A stretch of DNA of 64,000 bases. Origin: Paracoccaceae bacterium (GTDB lineage: Bacteria; Pseudomonadota; Alphaproteobacteria; Rhodobacterales; Rhodobacteraceae). Where the stretch lies: positions 1-64,000 of the forward strand of contig PWZT01000021.1 of NCBI GenBank assembly GCA_003567315.1. Direction: 5' to 3'. Positions 16,956 to 26,470 of the stretch are shown here, piece by piece. Below the pieces are notes generated by a model, which made no database searches, had not been told where the DNA came from, and was given only the letters and a program-made list of their open reading frames with translations. How positions within the stretch are numbered: the first letter of the stretch is position 1; each line of letters begins with the position of its first letter. Both the position numbers and the translations under genes were made by a program.

Positions 16956-17861
16956 ATGGACAGGTTAACTGAAATGGAGGCTTTCGCGACCGTGGTGGAC
17001 CAGGGCGGGTTCACGGATGCGGCGCGCAAGCTTGGCATTTCGAAATCGGCTGTGTCCAAGCATGTCTCTTCGCTAGAGGCACGCCTTGGCGCTCGGCTCC
17101 TGAACCGCACGACCCGCCGCGTGAGCCCCACCGATATCGGCCTTGCCTACTACGATCGCGCGCGCCGCGTACTCAACGATGCGGGGGAGGCGGATAATCT
17201 GGTCACGGCCATGCAATCAGCCCCCTCGGGCATCTTGCGGATCGCTGTGCCAACGGATTTCGGCGCCACGCATCTATCGCCTGTGCTGGGGGAATTTCTC
17301 AATCGCTATCCTGATGTTTCGGTGAATATGGTTCTCAAGAACCGCTATGTCGAATTGATCTCGGAAGGCTTCGATCTGGCCATCCGCATGGGCGAGATGG
17401 ACGATTCCACGCTGCGCGCACGCAAGATTTGTGAGGCGACACAGCGGCTGATCGCGTCGCCCGCATATCTCGAAGCCCACGGCCGCCCAGCGCGCATTGA
17501 CGATCTGAATGATCATCGGCTGCTATATTACGCGCATAATGCGGCGAGTTCGGTCTGGCGGATCACAGCACCCTCGGGCGAACAGCGGCAAGTGCGTTCG
17601 TCCACTTGGTTTTCGGTGAATGACGGGCAATCCCTGCTCAACGCGGCCATTGCCGGGCTCGGGATCGCCTATCTTCCGAGTTTCCTCTACGCGCCCGCGA
17701 TGAAGGCCAGGAAGGTCATGGATGTGATCCCCGACCTGCCGCGCGATGTGCAAAGCCTCTATGCGGTCTATCCGGCAGGGCGCTACACGCAACCCAAGGT
17801 CCGGGCTCTGATCGACTTCCTGATCGAGAAATTCGGTAAGCACGGCGCTGACGATTGGTAA
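16956..17861 (+). CDS. LysR-family transcriptional regulator
   Basis: A 301-residue regulator with an N-terminal winged helix-turn-helix (about 1-60; FATVVDQGGFTDAARKLG and SKSAVSKHVSSLEARLG) and a periplasmic-binding-like effector domain (about 88-290). It belongs to the broad CrgA/DsdC-like branch; target and ligand cannot be told. The ATG at 16956 is favoured over one five codons earlier because CAGGG precedes it and a possible promoter (TTGACC at 16908-16913) would start transcripts near 16940. It is not divergent from a target gene, which is unusual for the family: moeA lies upstream on the same strand. Confidence 0.87.
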   Translation: MDRLTEMEAFATVVDQGGFTDAARKLGISKSAVSKHVSSLEARLGARLLNRTTRRVSPTDIGLAYYDRARRVLNDAGEADNLVTAMQSAPSGILRIAVPTDFGATHLSPVLGEFLNRYPDVSVNMVLKNRYVELISEGFDLAIRMGEMDDSTLRARKICEATQRLIASPAYLEAHGRPARIDDLNDHRLLYYAHNAASSVWRITAPSGEQRQVRSSTWFSVNDGQSLLNAAIAGLGIAYLPSFLYAPAMKARKVMDVIPDLPRDVQSLYAVYPAGRYTQPKVRALIDFLIEKFGKHGADDW

Positions 17862-17916
17862 CTTTTGCTATTGCCGCTGAACAGGGTTTCCCCTGCACCT
17901 GTTCTCTGCCCAACTG

Positions 17917-17944
17917 GCCAGAGCCTCTGCGCTCTGGCTTTTTT
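17917..17944 (+). terminator. Terminator after the LysR gene
   Basis: A 7-bp stem, GCCAGAG / CTCTGGC, with an 8-base loop is followed by TTTTTT. It abuts the convergent rlmH stop. Confidence 0.8.
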
Positions 17945-17948
17945 CAAT

Positions 17949-18419
17949 TCAGTCGCGATGGTAGGGGCTGCCCGTGAGAATGGTCGCAGCGCGGTATATC
18001 TGCTCGCTCAGCATCACCCGCGCAAGCATATGGGGCCAGACCATTGGGCCAAGCGACAGGCGCGCATGAGCTTGATCGCGCAACGTCCGATCAAGACCAT
18101 CGGCTCCACCAATAACGAAAGCCAGATCGCTGCACCCCGAATCACGGCGTGCGGCGAGCATCTGTGCAAACGGCCTCGACCCAAGCGTCTCGCCGCGCTC
18201 ATCAAGTGCCACGACATATGCCGCGCTTGGCAATGCGCCTTCGAGCAGGCCCGCCTGATCGGACAGGCTTCGGGCCTTGCGGTCATCGATTTCATGCTCA
18301 GTGCAGGGCCCCAGCGACAGCGCACGTCCGATTCGGTCGAAGCGGTTCAGGTAATCGTCGATCAGCGCGCGCTCCGGACCCTTTCGAATGCGGCCAACCG
18401 CGCAGACATGCAGGCGCAT
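17949..18419 (-). CDS. rlmH: 23S rRNA (pseudouridine1915-N3)-methyltransferase RlmH
   Basis: A 156-residue SPOUT-class methyltransferase that modifies helix 69 of 23S rRNA in assembled 70S ribosomes. The knotted SAM site is visible as FVIGGADGLD in the C-terminal half, and the protein ends with the family pattern LARVMLSEQIYRAATILTGSPYHR. The start MRLHVCAVG at 18419 matches the family, and its first base overlaps the last base of the rsfS stop. The pair rsfS-rlmH is common in bacteria. Confidence 0.94.
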   Translation of the reverse strand: MRLHVCAVGRIRKGPERALIDDYLNRFDRIGRALSLGPCTEHEIDDRKARSLSDQAGLLEGALPSAAYVVALDERGETLGSRPFAQMLAARRDSGCSDLAFVIGGADGLDRTLRDQAHARLSLGPMVWPHMLARVMLSEQIYRAATILTGSPYHRD

Positions 18420-18820
18420 CAGGCGACGGGCGTCTTGCCTGCATCCTGCCACATCTTTTCAAGCTGATAGAACTCCCGGACTTCCGGCCGAAAGATATGG
18501 ACGACGACATCACCAGTATCGATCAGTACCCAGTCGCCCACATCCTTGCCCTCCGCACGGGCCGACAAGCGAAACGTGTCCTTCAACCGGTCAAGAAGTT
18601 TTTGAGCGATTGCAGAGACTTGTCGGGTGGAACGTCCAGAGCAGATCACTATGTGATCCGCCATGGCGGATTTTCCGCGCAGATCGATCGATACGACGTC
18701 GTCTGCCTTGTCATCATCGAGGGAGGTGAGCACGAGTTCCAGTATGGCATCACTGCTCAAGGGCTTCTTGGCCAAGGATGCCGGGCGGGCCGCGGTAGCG
18801 GTAGGCTCATGGTACGACAG
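18419..18820 (-). CDS. rsfS: Ribosomal silencing factor RsfS, probable CTG start
   Basis: RsfS binds ribosomal protein L14 and blocks joining of the subunits when nutrients run low. The domain is clear: DAILELVLTSLDDDKADDVVSIDL, MADHIVICSGRSTRQV, and GDWVLIDTGDVVVHIF near the end. The start is not: in-frame ATGs exist only at 18943 and 18904, upstream of a good promoter (-35 at 18882-18877, -10 TATACT at 18860-18855). Downstream of that promoter the best signal is CTG at 18820 with GGAG about 9 bases before it; TTG at 18775 or 18760 lacks a ribosome site. The predicted product has 133 residues. The domain is certain, the start is not. Confidence 0.85.
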   Translation of the reverse strand: MSYHEPTATAARPASLAKKPLSSDAILELVLTSLDDDKADDVVSIDLRGKSAMADHIVICSGRSTRQVSAIAQKLLDRLKDTFRLSARAEGKDVGDWVLIDTGDVVVHIFRPEVREFYQLEKMWQDAGKTPVA

Positions 18821-18854
18821 GGATTTGGTCTCCAGTTTGACGATAGATACCGGG

Positions 18855-18882
18855 AGTATAACACGCTTTGCATTTATCTCAA
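18855..18882 (-). promoter_or_regulatory. Sigma70-type promoter of rsfS-rlmH
   Basis: TTGAGA, 16 bases, TATACT on the - strand. It lies inside the longest open frame of rsfS and therefore bears on the choice of start codon. Confidence 0.65.
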
Positions 18883-19142
18883 TCTGACAAGCGTCGCCCG
18901 GCATCCGTCTGACGGAAATCCGCCTGTAACCGGCGCAAGGCATCTGACCGTTGCGTTGCAGTCAATTCAGCCTTATTTAACATCGCATGACACGGTTTTT
19001 CGATATGACGGACCACGCGCGGCTACCGCAGCGATTTCAGTGCGAAACGCGCTCCGTGCTTGCGCGACTGCGCTAACCCGTCTCCGGCCACAGCCGCCGG
19101 TTTCTGTCACGCGTCCATTCACTTATCCGCAAGAGATACCCC

Positions 19143-20552
19143 ATGCCCAAGACTCTCTATGACAAGATCTGGGATGCCCATCTGGTCCATGAAGATGCCG
19201 ATGGCACTGCCCTTCTTTATATCGACCGTCATCTGGTCCATGAAGTCACCAGCCCGCAAGCCTTCGAGGGGTTGCGCATGGCCGGCCGCAAGGTCCGCGC
19301 GCCCGAGAAGACCATCGCAGTGCCCGACCATAACGTGCCCACCACGCCTGATCGCGAACACGGCATCGAGAATGAGGAAAGCCGCATTCAGGTTGAGGCG
19401 CTCGACAGCAACGCGCGCGAATTCGGCGTGCACTATTATCCCGTCAATGATGTGCGGCAGGGGATCGTGCATATCGTCGGCCCCGAACAGGGTTGGACGC
19501 TACCGGGTATGACAGTAGTCTGCGGCGACAGCCACACAGCGACGCATGGCGCGTTCGGCGCGCTCGCCCACGGGATCGGCACCTCCGAGGTCGAGCATGT
19601 GCTGGCCACCCAGACGCTGATCCAGAAGAAATCGAAAAACATGAAGGTCGAGATCACGGGGTCGCTCCCCCCCGGTGTAACCGCGAAGGACATCACGCTT
19701 TCCGTCATCGGTGCGACCGGCACAGCGGGCGGCACCGGCCATGTGATCGAATATTGCGGGCAGGCCATCGAGGAATTGTCGATGGAAGGCCGCATGACCG
19801 TGTGCAACATGGCCATTGAGGGCGGCGCGCGCGCAGGCCTGATCGCGCCGGACGAGAAAACCTTCGCCTATGTCAAAGGCCGCCCCCATGCTCCGAAAGG
19901 CGCGCAATGGGAGGCCGCGCTCGAATGGTGGAAGACGCTCAAATCCGACGAGGGCGCGCATTGGGACAAGGTTGTGACACTCAAGGCCGAAGATATTGCC
20001 CCCGTCGTCACATGGGGCACGTCACCCGAAGATGTGCTGCCCATCACCGATGTCGTGCCTGACCCCGAAAGCTTCTCTGGCGGCAAGGTCGAGGCTGCGC
20101 GGCGCGCGCTCGACTATATGGGGCTGAAGGCCGGCACGCGGCTCAAGGATATCGAGATCGACACGGTTTTCATCGGCTCCTGCACCAATGGCCGTATCGA
20201 GGATTTGCGCGCCGCAGCCGAAATTCTCAAGGGCCGCAAGATCGCCGTCAAGCGCGCCATGATCGTGCCGGGCTCTGGCCTTGTGCGCGCGCAGGCCGAG
20301 GAAGAGGGGCTTGCGCAAATCTTCATCGATGCGGGTTTCGAGTGGCGCCTCGCAGGCTGCTCCATGTGCCTCGCGATGAACCCCGACCAGCTGGCGCCCG
20401 GTGAACGCTGTGCAGCTACCTCGAACCGCAATTTCGAAGGCCGTCAAGGCCGCGGCGGACGCACACATCTGATGTCCCCCGCAATGGCCGCTGCGGCGGC
20501 GGTGACGGGCAGGCTGACCGATATACGCGAAATGATGGCCGAGACTGCCTGA
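19143..20552 (+). CDS. leuC: 3-isopropylmalate dehydratase large subunit LeuC
   Basis: A 469-residue aconitase-family enzyme subunit that, with LeuD, isomerises 2-isopropylmalate to 3-isopropylmalate in leucine synthesis. The [4Fe-4S] ligands are C347 (GSCTNGR) and C406 and C409 (GCSMC). [25 protein letters not shown] and the ending typical of LeuC are present; length is normal. leuD follows after a 105-base spacer that holds alternative hairpins and a dispersed repeat motif. Confidence 0.97.
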   Translation: MPKTLYDKIWDAHLVHEDADGTALLYIDRHLVHEVTSPQAFEGLRMAGRKVRAPEKTIAVPDHNVPTTPDREHGIENEESRIQVEALDSNAREFGVHYYPVNDVRQGIVHIVGPEQGWTLPGMTVVCGDSHTATHGAFGALAHGIGTSEVEHVLATQTLIQKKSKNMKVEITGSLPPGVTAKDITLSVIGATGTAGGTGHVIEYCGQAIEELSMEGRMTVCNMAIEGGARAGLIAPDEKTFAYVKGRPHAPKGAQWEAALEWWKTLKSDEGAHWDKVVTLKAEDIAPVVTWGTSPEDVLPITDVVPDPESFSGGKVEAARRALDYMGLKAGTRLKDIEIDTVFIGSCTNGRIEDLRAAAEILKGRKIAVKRAMIVPGSGLVRAQAEEEGLAQIFIDAGFEWRLAGCSMCLAMNPDQLAPGERCAATSNRNFEGRQGRGGRTHLMSPAMAAAAAVTGRLTDIREMMAETA

Positions 20553-20574
20553 TTTCATCTTGCCTTTAATACTC
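20553..20574 (-). repeat. 22-bp dispersed motif, copy 2
   Basis: On the - strand this reads GAGTATTAAAGGCAAGATGAA plus one base, matching 18 of 22 positions of the motif at 46217-46238. It begins right at the leuC stop codon. Confidence 0.55.
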
Positions 20575-20579
20575 CGGGG

Positions 20580-20620
20580 GTCGCCATTGGCGCGCCATTG
20601 GTCCGAGCGACAATGGCGAC
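20580..20620 (+). promoter_or_regulatory. Alternative stem-loops in the leuC-leuD spacer
   Basis: A perfect 10-bp inverted repeat (GTCGCCATTG 20580-20589 with CAATGGCGAC 20611-20620). A second copy of CGCCATTG (20593-20600) inside the loop could pair with the same 3' arm, so two mutually exclusive hairpins are possible. No T tract follows. A role in mRNA processing or in balancing LeuC and LeuD is possible but unproven. Confidence 0.5.
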
Positions 20621-20657
20621 GGGCAGAGCCCCGGCGCTCTCGAAAGAGGAGACAGTA

Positions 20658-21263
20658 ATGGAAAAATTCACCACCCTCACAGGCGTTGCCGCGCCCATGC
20701 CGCTTGTGAATATCGACACTGACATGATCATCCCGAAACAGTTCCTCAAGACGATCCAGCGATCAGGGCTTGGCAAGAACCTCTTCGACGAGATGCGCTA
20801 TGACGATCAGGGCCGAGAGATCCCCGATTTCGTGCTGAATCAGCCCGCCTATCGCAATGCCAAGATCCTCATCGCGGGGGATAATTTCGGCTGCGGCTCC
20901 TCGCGCGAACATGCGCCCTGGGCGCTGGCGGATTTCGGGATCAGGGCGATCATATCGACCAGTTTCGCCGATATCTTCTACAATAACTGCTTCAAGAACG
21001 GCATGCTGCCGATCGTGCTGCCGCAGGATCAGGTGGATGTCCTGATGGAAGATGCGCGCAAGGGCGAGAATGCGCGCATCGCGATCGATCTCGAATCACA
21101 GACTGTGACAAGCGCTGACGGGCACGAGTTTCACTTCGACATCCACCCGTTCACGAAGCACTGCCTGCTCAACGGGCTGGACGATATCGGTCTTACGCTT
21201 GAGAAAGTATCTACAATTGATGCTTTTGAAAAACAGGCCTCACAGGCGCGCCCCTGGGTCTGA
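20658..21263 (+). CDS. leuD: 3-isopropylmalate dehydratase small subunit LeuD
   Basis: The 201-residue small (swivel-domain) partner of LeuC. The substrate-specifying region is seen as [17 protein letters not shown], and [14 protein letters not shown] lies at the N-terminus. AGAGGAGA sits about 7 bases before ATG 20658, which is the family start; twenty earlier codons are open but are not part of the family. leuB does not follow directly, being absent from this window. Confidence 0.97.
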   Translation: MEKFTTLTGVAAPMPLVNIDTDMIIPKQFLKTIQRSGLGKNLFDEMRYDDQGREIPDFVLNQPAYRNAKILIAGDNFGCGSSREHAPWALADFGIRAIISTSFADIFYNNCFKNGMLPIVLPQDQVDVLMEDARKGENARIAIDLESQTVTSADGHEFHFDIHPFTKHCLLNGLDDIGLTLEKVSTIDAFEKQASQARPWV

Positions 21264-21288
21264 CACCGCTATTTTCTTTGCGGTCGCC

Positions 21289-21318
21289 GCGGCATCCGGG
21301 CTGGATGCCGCATTTTTT
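21289..21318 (+). terminator. Terminator after leuD
   Basis: A 9-bp stem, GCGGCATCC / GGATGCCGC, with a 5-base loop is followed by ATTTTTT. Confidence 0.9.
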
Positions 21319-21528
21319 CCATGAATTTGATGCAAACGCGCGACAGTTTCTTCTCGAAAACGCCACCTCCATGCCTGATCCTGAAGACGACTCTTGCGAG
21401 GATGTCGGGAAATGGGCAACATTGTGGCAACAATAAGGCAGATCAAAAGCGTCTGGCCAACACAAAATAACACGGGACGGTCGACCGGAGACGGATCAGG
21501 CGCGCCCCGTCGAGGCAGTAGAGCAATA

Positions 21529-22380
21529 ATGTCAAGTGTGGCACAATGCATTTTGCGCGGATTCCTTGTCGCGATCGTCTTGCTCGCGCCCGCGCTGATG
21601 TTGCCTGGCATATCCAATGACGCCGCACAGGGCGCAACTCTGCTCGCCCTGATAGCGGCGATCGTTGTCATGACGGAATACTCCGCGTCCTATCCGGGGC
21701 TGATCGAGTTCCGCGACGCCAAGCCCTACAACCGCGGGCGCTTCATGTTGCTGGCCGCCATCATCTTTTCGCTCATTTTCCTTCAGCGCGATCTGCACCT
21801 GAACCCCGATGCATCAGGGTTTCTGACAGCCTTTGCGATCAGTCTGGCCGACACGCTCAATTTCACGTTAAGCCCGGTAACAATGCTGGTGACTGCGCTT
21901 CCGGAAGGTCTGGGACCCGATCATCTGGCCTCGGTTATGGTCAGCGCAACACTTGCTTACGTCTTGTCGCTGGCAGGGCTTTTGGTGTTCTGTTTTGGGC
22001 TCATTTCGGGATATTGGCCCAATCACAGCGCCATCTTCAACGTCTGGGTGAATCTCCCGAATTTCGACCCTACAAAAGGCGTGGACATCGTACACAGGCT
22101 GGAGCGTGATGGTCAGGTTAACTTCATATTAGGGGTCATCATGCCCTTCTCCCTGCCAGCACTGTTACACCTGTCGTCCTTTCTGGTGCAGCCAATGACC
22201 TTGGAAACACCATTGGCCTTGGTATGGGGGATCGCACTCTGGGCATTCATTCCTGTCAGCCTGATCATGCGGGGCGCGGCGATGTATCGGATTGCGCAGC
22301 TTATTCGCGCCCAGCGCCGCCGGGTCGCGGAAGAAGAAGCCGCTTTGCCCTTGCCGCCGCAATCTGCCTATTCTGCCTGA
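21529..22380 (+). CDS. Uncharacterised multi-pass membrane protein
   Basis: A 283-residue protein with about seven hydrophobic segments (for example 8-24, 30-43, 67-80, 137-160, 200-217, 228-250). I do not recognise a family with known function. The C-terminal tail is charged (RRRVAEEEA). The gene follows leuCD after a terminator and a 210-base gap and overlaps the next ORF, so it is probably transcribed with that secreted protein. The ATG at 21529 is chosen because hydrophobic sequence starts directly after it; an upstream ATG at 21394 adds 45 low-complexity residues. The ribosome site is weak. Confidence 0.65.
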   Translation: MSSVAQCILRGFLVAIVLLAPALMLPGISNDAAQGATLLALIAAIVVMTEYSASYPGLIEFRDAKPYNRGRFMLLAAIIFSLIFLQRDLHLNPDASGFLTAFAISLADTLNFTLSPVTMLVTALPEGLGPDHLASVMVSATLAYVLSLAGLLVFCFGLISGYWPNHSAIFNVWVNLPNFDPTKGVDIVHRLERDGQVNFILGVIMPFSLPALLHLSSFLVQPMTLETPLALVWGIALWAFIPVSLIMRGAAMYRIAQLIRAQRRRVAEEEAALPLPPQSAYSA

Positions 22381-23468
22381 CGCTCAGCCAGACCGCAGTG
22401 GCGCAGCAGGATGTGTTGCGCCTCGTATTCTGGCGGATCGATCTCGGCGCGCGCGGTCCGGGATACGCATTGCAGGAAGTGCTCCGCCAAGGCCAATCCG
22501 CCACCGCAAAATCGCGGGTGCTCGCACATCTTGAGCCTGACATTCTGGTCCTGTCGGGTCTGGATTTCGACCATGACCTCCACTTGCTGCGCGCAATCCG
22601 CGACATGATTACGGATCATGGGCATGAGATGCGTTTCAGCTTCGCCTTCGCGTCGAATGCAGGGCTGCGCACTGGACTGGACATGACCGGTGACGGGCGC
22701 AACGATACGCCTGACGACACGCAGGGCTACGGTCGATATGCGGGCGAGCGCGCTCTGGCCATCCTGTCGCGCTTCCCGATCGACCAGCCGAACGCGCGCG
22801 ATTTCTCGGGTTTTCTCTGGAAAGACCTACCGGGTGCCCAACTGCCGACGCTCGCGCCCGAGGCTCGCGCAATCCAGCGCCTGTCGAGCACAGGGCATTG
22901 GGATGTGCCTGTCATTCTCGGCCCTGACAAGCGGTTGCATCTGCTGATCTATCAGGCCGGCCCTCCGGTTTTCGGCACGGATGGCGTGAAAAACCTGCTG
23001 CGCAACCACGATGAAACCGCTTTCTGGAGCGCATTTCTGGACCGGCGTCTGCCAATGCCACCACCTGAAGCGCCGATCGTTGTCATCGGCGGTAGCAATC
23101 TCGACCCGCATGACGGTGACGGGCGGCACGATGCGATGCGAACCCTGCTCGCGCATCCCGCCCTGCAGGACCCGATGCCCGCAAGCAAAGGCGCCGCGCT
23201 GGCTGCCACAGATCCCGCAAGCGCTGCGCATGATGGCCCACACGCGCTCGATACGGTTCACTGGCCGGATCGGCCCGGTAATCTGCGCGTGAGCTACATC
23301 CTCCCGGCAGCAGAGCTTGAGATCATCCGCTCAGGCGTCTTCTGGCCCGGACCGGACACAGCCGATGCAGCTCTCCTGCACCCGAAGGACGACTTGCGCA
23401 CACCGCATTATCCAGTCTGGGTGGACATCGATCGCGGAAGCGTCAGAGCTACCGATCAATCTAATTGA
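22224..23468 (+). CDS. Secreted endonuclease/exonuclease/phosphatase-fold protein
   Basis: A protein with a clear signal peptide and an EEP (DNase I-like) fold. The signal core [20 protein letters not shown] lies about 40-60 residues from the only in-frame ATG (22224), and no ATG, GTG or TTG lies closer. So either a long N-terminal extension overlaps the membrane-protein gene by 157 bases, or translation starts at an unusual codon. EEP-like features are [16 protein letters not shown], a SRFP segment, [15 protein letters not shown] and a final HYPVWVDI. The expected catalytic histidine pair is not fully clear. It meets dapA tail to tail with an 8-base overlap. Confidence 0.7.
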   Translation: MGDRTLGIHSCQPDHAGRGDVSDCAAYSRPAPPGRGRRSRFALAAAICLFCLTLSQTAVAQQDVLRLVFWRIDLGARGPGYALQEVLRQGQSATAKSRVLAHLEPDILVLSGLDFDHDLHLLRAIRDMITDHGHEMRFSFAFASNAGLRTGLDMTGDGRNDTPDDTQGYGRYAGERALAILSRFPIDQPNARDFSGFLWKDLPGAQLPTLAPEARAIQRLSSTGHWDVPVILGPDKRLHLLIYQAGPPVFGTDGVKNLLRNHDETAFWSAFLDRRLPMPPPEAPIVVIGGSNLDPHDGDGRHDAMRTLLAHPALQDPMPASKGAALAATDPASAAHDGPHALDTVHWPDRPGNLRVSYILPAAELEIIRSGVFWPGPDTADAALLHPKDDLRTPHYPVWVDIDRGSVRATDQSN

Positions 23469-24339
23469 TCAGCCCCGCATGGCGCATTGCCGCATCCATC
23501 CCACGCTGCGCGGTCTCGGTCAGCCCCAGAAGCGGCATGCGGACCTCCTGGGTGCATTTCCCCAGCCGCCAGAGCCCGTATTTCGCCCCCACCAGCCCGG
23601 GCTCGGCAAAGATCGCCAGATGCAGCGGCATCAGCCGGTCATGGATCTCGAGCGCGCGGGCGTAATCACCCGAAAGCGTGGCCTCCTGAAATGCCGCGCA
23701 CAGTCTCGGCGCGACATTCGCTGTCACCGAGATGCAGCCCACCCCGCCTTGCGCGTTGAAGCCCGGCGCCGTTGCATCCTCGCCCGATAGCTGGATGAAA
23801 TCCCGCCCGCAAGTCATGCGTTGCTGGCTCACGCGCTCCAGCTTGCCTGTCGCATCCTTCACCCCGATGATGCGCGGCAATTCCGCCAGCCGCCCCATCG
23901 TCTCGGGGGTCATGTCCACGACCGACCGGCCGGGGATATTGTAGATTATGATCGGCAATTCGCAGCAATCATGCAAAGCCCTGAAATGGGCGATCAGCCC
24001 GTCCTGCGTGGGCTTGTTGTAGTAAGGCGTCACCACCAGCGCCGCATCGGCTCCCACACGCTCGGCATGGCGCATGAAACCGATCGCCTCGATCGTGTTG
24101 TTCGAGCCGGTCCCGGCGATGACTGGCACGCGCCCGGCGGTCGCCTTCACCACTTCCTCGATCACGCGCTCATGTTCGGCATGGCTCAGCGTCGGGCTTT
24201 CACCAGTGGTACCGACCGGCACCAGCCCATGCGAGCCCTCCGCGATCTGCCATTCGACCAGCGCGTGCAGCGCGTCTATGTCCAGCGCACCATCCTTGAG
24301 AGGCGTGACCAATGCCGGAATGGACCCTCTGATCTGCAT
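23461..24339 (-). CDS. dapA: 4-hydroxy-tetrahydrodipicolinate synthase DapA
   Basis: A 292-residue aldolase-fold enzyme that condenses pyruvate with aspartate semialdehyde, the first step toward diaminopimelate and lysine. The Schiff-base lysine is K161 (GVKDATG), the catalytic tyrosine Y133 (IIYNIPGRS) and T44-T45 (PVGTTGE), the same numbers as in E. coli. GGAGG lies 6 bases before ATG 24339. Divergent from the lytic transglycosylase gene, with about 130 bases between, so both peptidoglycan-related genes may share control. Confidence 0.97.
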   Translation of the reverse strand: MQIRGSIPALVTPLKDGALDIDALHALVEWQIAEGSHGLVPVGTTGESPTLSHAEHERVIEEVVKATAGRVPVIAGTGSNNTIEAIGFMRHAERVGADAALVVTPYYNKPTQDGLIAHFRALHDCCELPIIIYNIPGRSVVDMTPETMGRLAELPRIIGVKDATGKLERVSQQRMTCGRDFIQLSGEDATAPGFNAQGGVGCISVTANVAPRLCAAFQEATLSGDYARALEIHDRLMPLHLAIFAEPGLVGAKYGLWRLGKCTQEVRMPLLGLTETAQRGMDAAMRHAGLIN

Positions 24340-24470
24340 GTGCGCCTCCCTCGTCACGGTATGCGGCCCTGCGTCAGGCCCGCGGGCAATTGCGGAAATG
24401 TGTCTTGCTGCCCTGACCGAGCCGGTTAGAACTATCGCCAGTGATTTTCAAGGTTAAAAGAGGGGCATTC

Positions 24471-26465
24471 ATGCGAGCATCGTCAGGATGGCGGGCGGGT
24501 TTCGCTGACCTGTGTGCCGTGATCAAGATGGGCGCGGCGCTGCTCCTGCTGGCGCATTCCACAGCCCAGGCCCAGACCGATGCCCCACCCCCGCGCGATG
24601 CGGGGCTGCTCTCGAGCGCGTTGCAGGCCGCGAATTCCGGCGACTGGACCGCGGCGCGCGCCCGCGCCGTACATGCCGCGCCCATCGCGATGGAGCTGGT
24701 GCAGTGGCAGGCGCTGCGGGCGGGCGAAGGCAGTTTCGAGGAGTATCGCGGCTTTCTGGCGAACAACGCGCATTGGCCGCTGATCAACACGGTTGCGCGG
24801 CGCGCGGAGGCCCTGCTCGCACGGCAGGATGCGGCGACGGTGTTGGAATTCTTCGCTGACCGCACGCCAGTGTCGCCCGAAGGATGGCTCTCATTGGTCT
24901 TCGCCCTGCGCGAGTCCGGGCAGGCGGCCGAGGCCGAAGTGATGGCCGCGCGGATCTGGCGCGAAGAGGTGCTTGGCGCAGAAGCCGAACTGCAACTTCT
25001 GCGGCGTTTCGAGGATACGATTGCCCCCTACCATGCCGCACGCGTGGATATGCTGTTGTGGCAGGGCGAGCGTGCAGCGGCGCGGCGGCACCTCGAGCGG
25101 CTGGAGGACGGCCCGCGGCAGGTGGCACGCGCCCGGATCGCGCTGCAGGAGCGTGCTTCGGGCGTGGATGCGCTGGTCGCCTCTGTGCCCGAAAACCTGC
25201 AAAACGACCCAGGCCTGATGCATGACCGGTTCCAGTTCCGCATGCGCGCGCGTAATCATGACGGCGCCGCAGAGCTGATCCTCGCGCAATCGCGCGCCGC
25301 CCAAGGCTTGGGCGACCCCGAAGCCTGGGGGCGCAACCGGGTGTTTCTGGTGCGCCAGGCTTTCTCGGAGGGTGAATATCAACGCGCCTATGATCTCGCG
25401 ACGCCAAACGGGCTAGAGGATGGGCTGAGCTTCGTCGATCTGGAATTCCTCGCGGGCTTCATCGCACTGGAATTCCTGAATGACCCGAAAAAGGCGCTGC
25501 CGCATTTCCGCGCGCTGCAGGTGCGCAGCACCAGCCCGATCACGCTGGGGCGTTCGGGCTTCTGGCAGGGTCGCGCGCATGAGGCGCTGGGCGACGAGGA
25601 AATGGCGCGCGCCGCCTATGAGTTCGGCGCCGAGCATCAGACCAGCTTCTACGGTCAGCTTGCTGCAGAGCGATTGGGCATGTCGCTCGATCCAGTGCTG
25701 GTGAACGGGCCTGAATACCCCGATTGGCGGGACACATCGCTCGCAGAGTCAGATTTGCTGGCAGCTACCTTGCTGTTGCGCGCGGCGGGGCACTGGCATG
25801 AAGCGCGCCGCTTCGTGCTGTTTCTGGCGCGGCAACTGGAGACCGAGGCAGAGCTTGGCGCGCTGACCGATCTTATGCTCGCGCTGGATGAGCCGAATTT
25901 CGCATTGAACATCGCCAAGATCGCTGTTCAGAGCGAGATCATATTGCCGCGCGCCTATTTCCCGGTGACCGATCTGGCCGAGGCGTCTTTCGCCGTGCCG
26001 ATGGATCTGGTCAAGGCCATCGCCCGGCGCGAGAGCGAGTTCGATCCGGCTGTGGTCAGCCCTGCGGATGCGCGTGGCTTGATGCAGGTCCTGCCCGGCA
26101 CTGGGGAGATGATGGCGCGCAAGCTCAACCTGCCTTTTGACGCCAGCATGTTGACCCGCGATCCCGAAGTCAACGCGAAGCTGGGCGCGGCCTATCTGGA
26201 GGAGTTGCGCGAAGAATTCGGCCCCTCGCTGGCGCTGGTGGCGGCGGGGTATAATGCCGGTCCGGGGCGCCCGCGCCAATGGGTGCCGCGACTGGGCGAC
26301 CCGCGCGATTCAAAAGTCGATATCCTGCATTGGGTCGAAAGCGTGCCCTTTGCCGAGACGCGCAACTACATCATGCGCGTGGCCGAGTCGCTTGTGGTCT
26401 ATAACTCGCGCCTCGCGGGCAGCCCGCAGCCCATCGCGGTGGAACGCCTCTTGCGCGGGGAATAA
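24471..26465 (+). CDS. slt: Periplasmic soluble lytic murein transglycosylase (Slt family)
   Basis: A 664-residue enzyme that cleaves the MurNAc-GlcNAc bond and forms the 1,6-anhydro end. A signal peptide (about 1-35, ending AQAQ) precedes a long alpha-helical superhelical region (about 45-490) and the C-terminal SLT domain (about 505-640). The catalytic glutamate is E521 in ARRESEFDP, with ADARGLMQVLPGTG and AAGYNAGPGRP following as in family 1. GAGGGG is placed before ATG 24471, favoured over an ATG ten codons earlier. Confidence 0.93.
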   Translation: MRASSGWRAGFADLCAVIKMGAALLLLAHSTAQAQTDAPPPRDAGLLSSALQAANSGDWTAARARAVHAAPIAMELVQWQALRAGEGSFEEYRGFLANNAHWPLINTVARRAEALLARQDAATVLEFFADRTPVSPEGWLSLVFALRESGQAAEAEVMAARIWREEVLGAEAELQLLRRFEDTIAPYHAARVDMLLWQGERAAARRHLERLEDGPRQVARARIALQERASGVDALVASVPENLQNDPGLMHDRFQFRMRARNHDGAAELILAQSRAAQGLGDPEAWGRNRVFLVRQAFSEGEYQRAYDLATPNGLEDGLSFVDLEFLAGFIALEFLNDPKKALPHFRALQVRSTSPITLGRSGFWQGRAHEALGDEEMARAAYEFGAEHQTSFYGQLAAERLGMSLDPVLVNGPEYPDWRDTSLAESDLLAATLLLRAAGHWHEARRFVLFLARQLETEAELGALTDLMLALDEPNFALNIAKIAVQSEIILPRAYFPVTDLAEASFAVPMDLVKAIARRESEFDPAVVSPADARGLMQVLPGTGEMMARKLNLPFDASMLTRDPEVNAKLGAAYLEELREEFGPSLALVAAGYNAGPGRPRQWVPRLGDPRDSKVDILHWVESVPFAETRNYIMRVAESLVVYNSRLAGSPQPIAVERLLRGE

Positions 26466-26470
26466 GCCCG

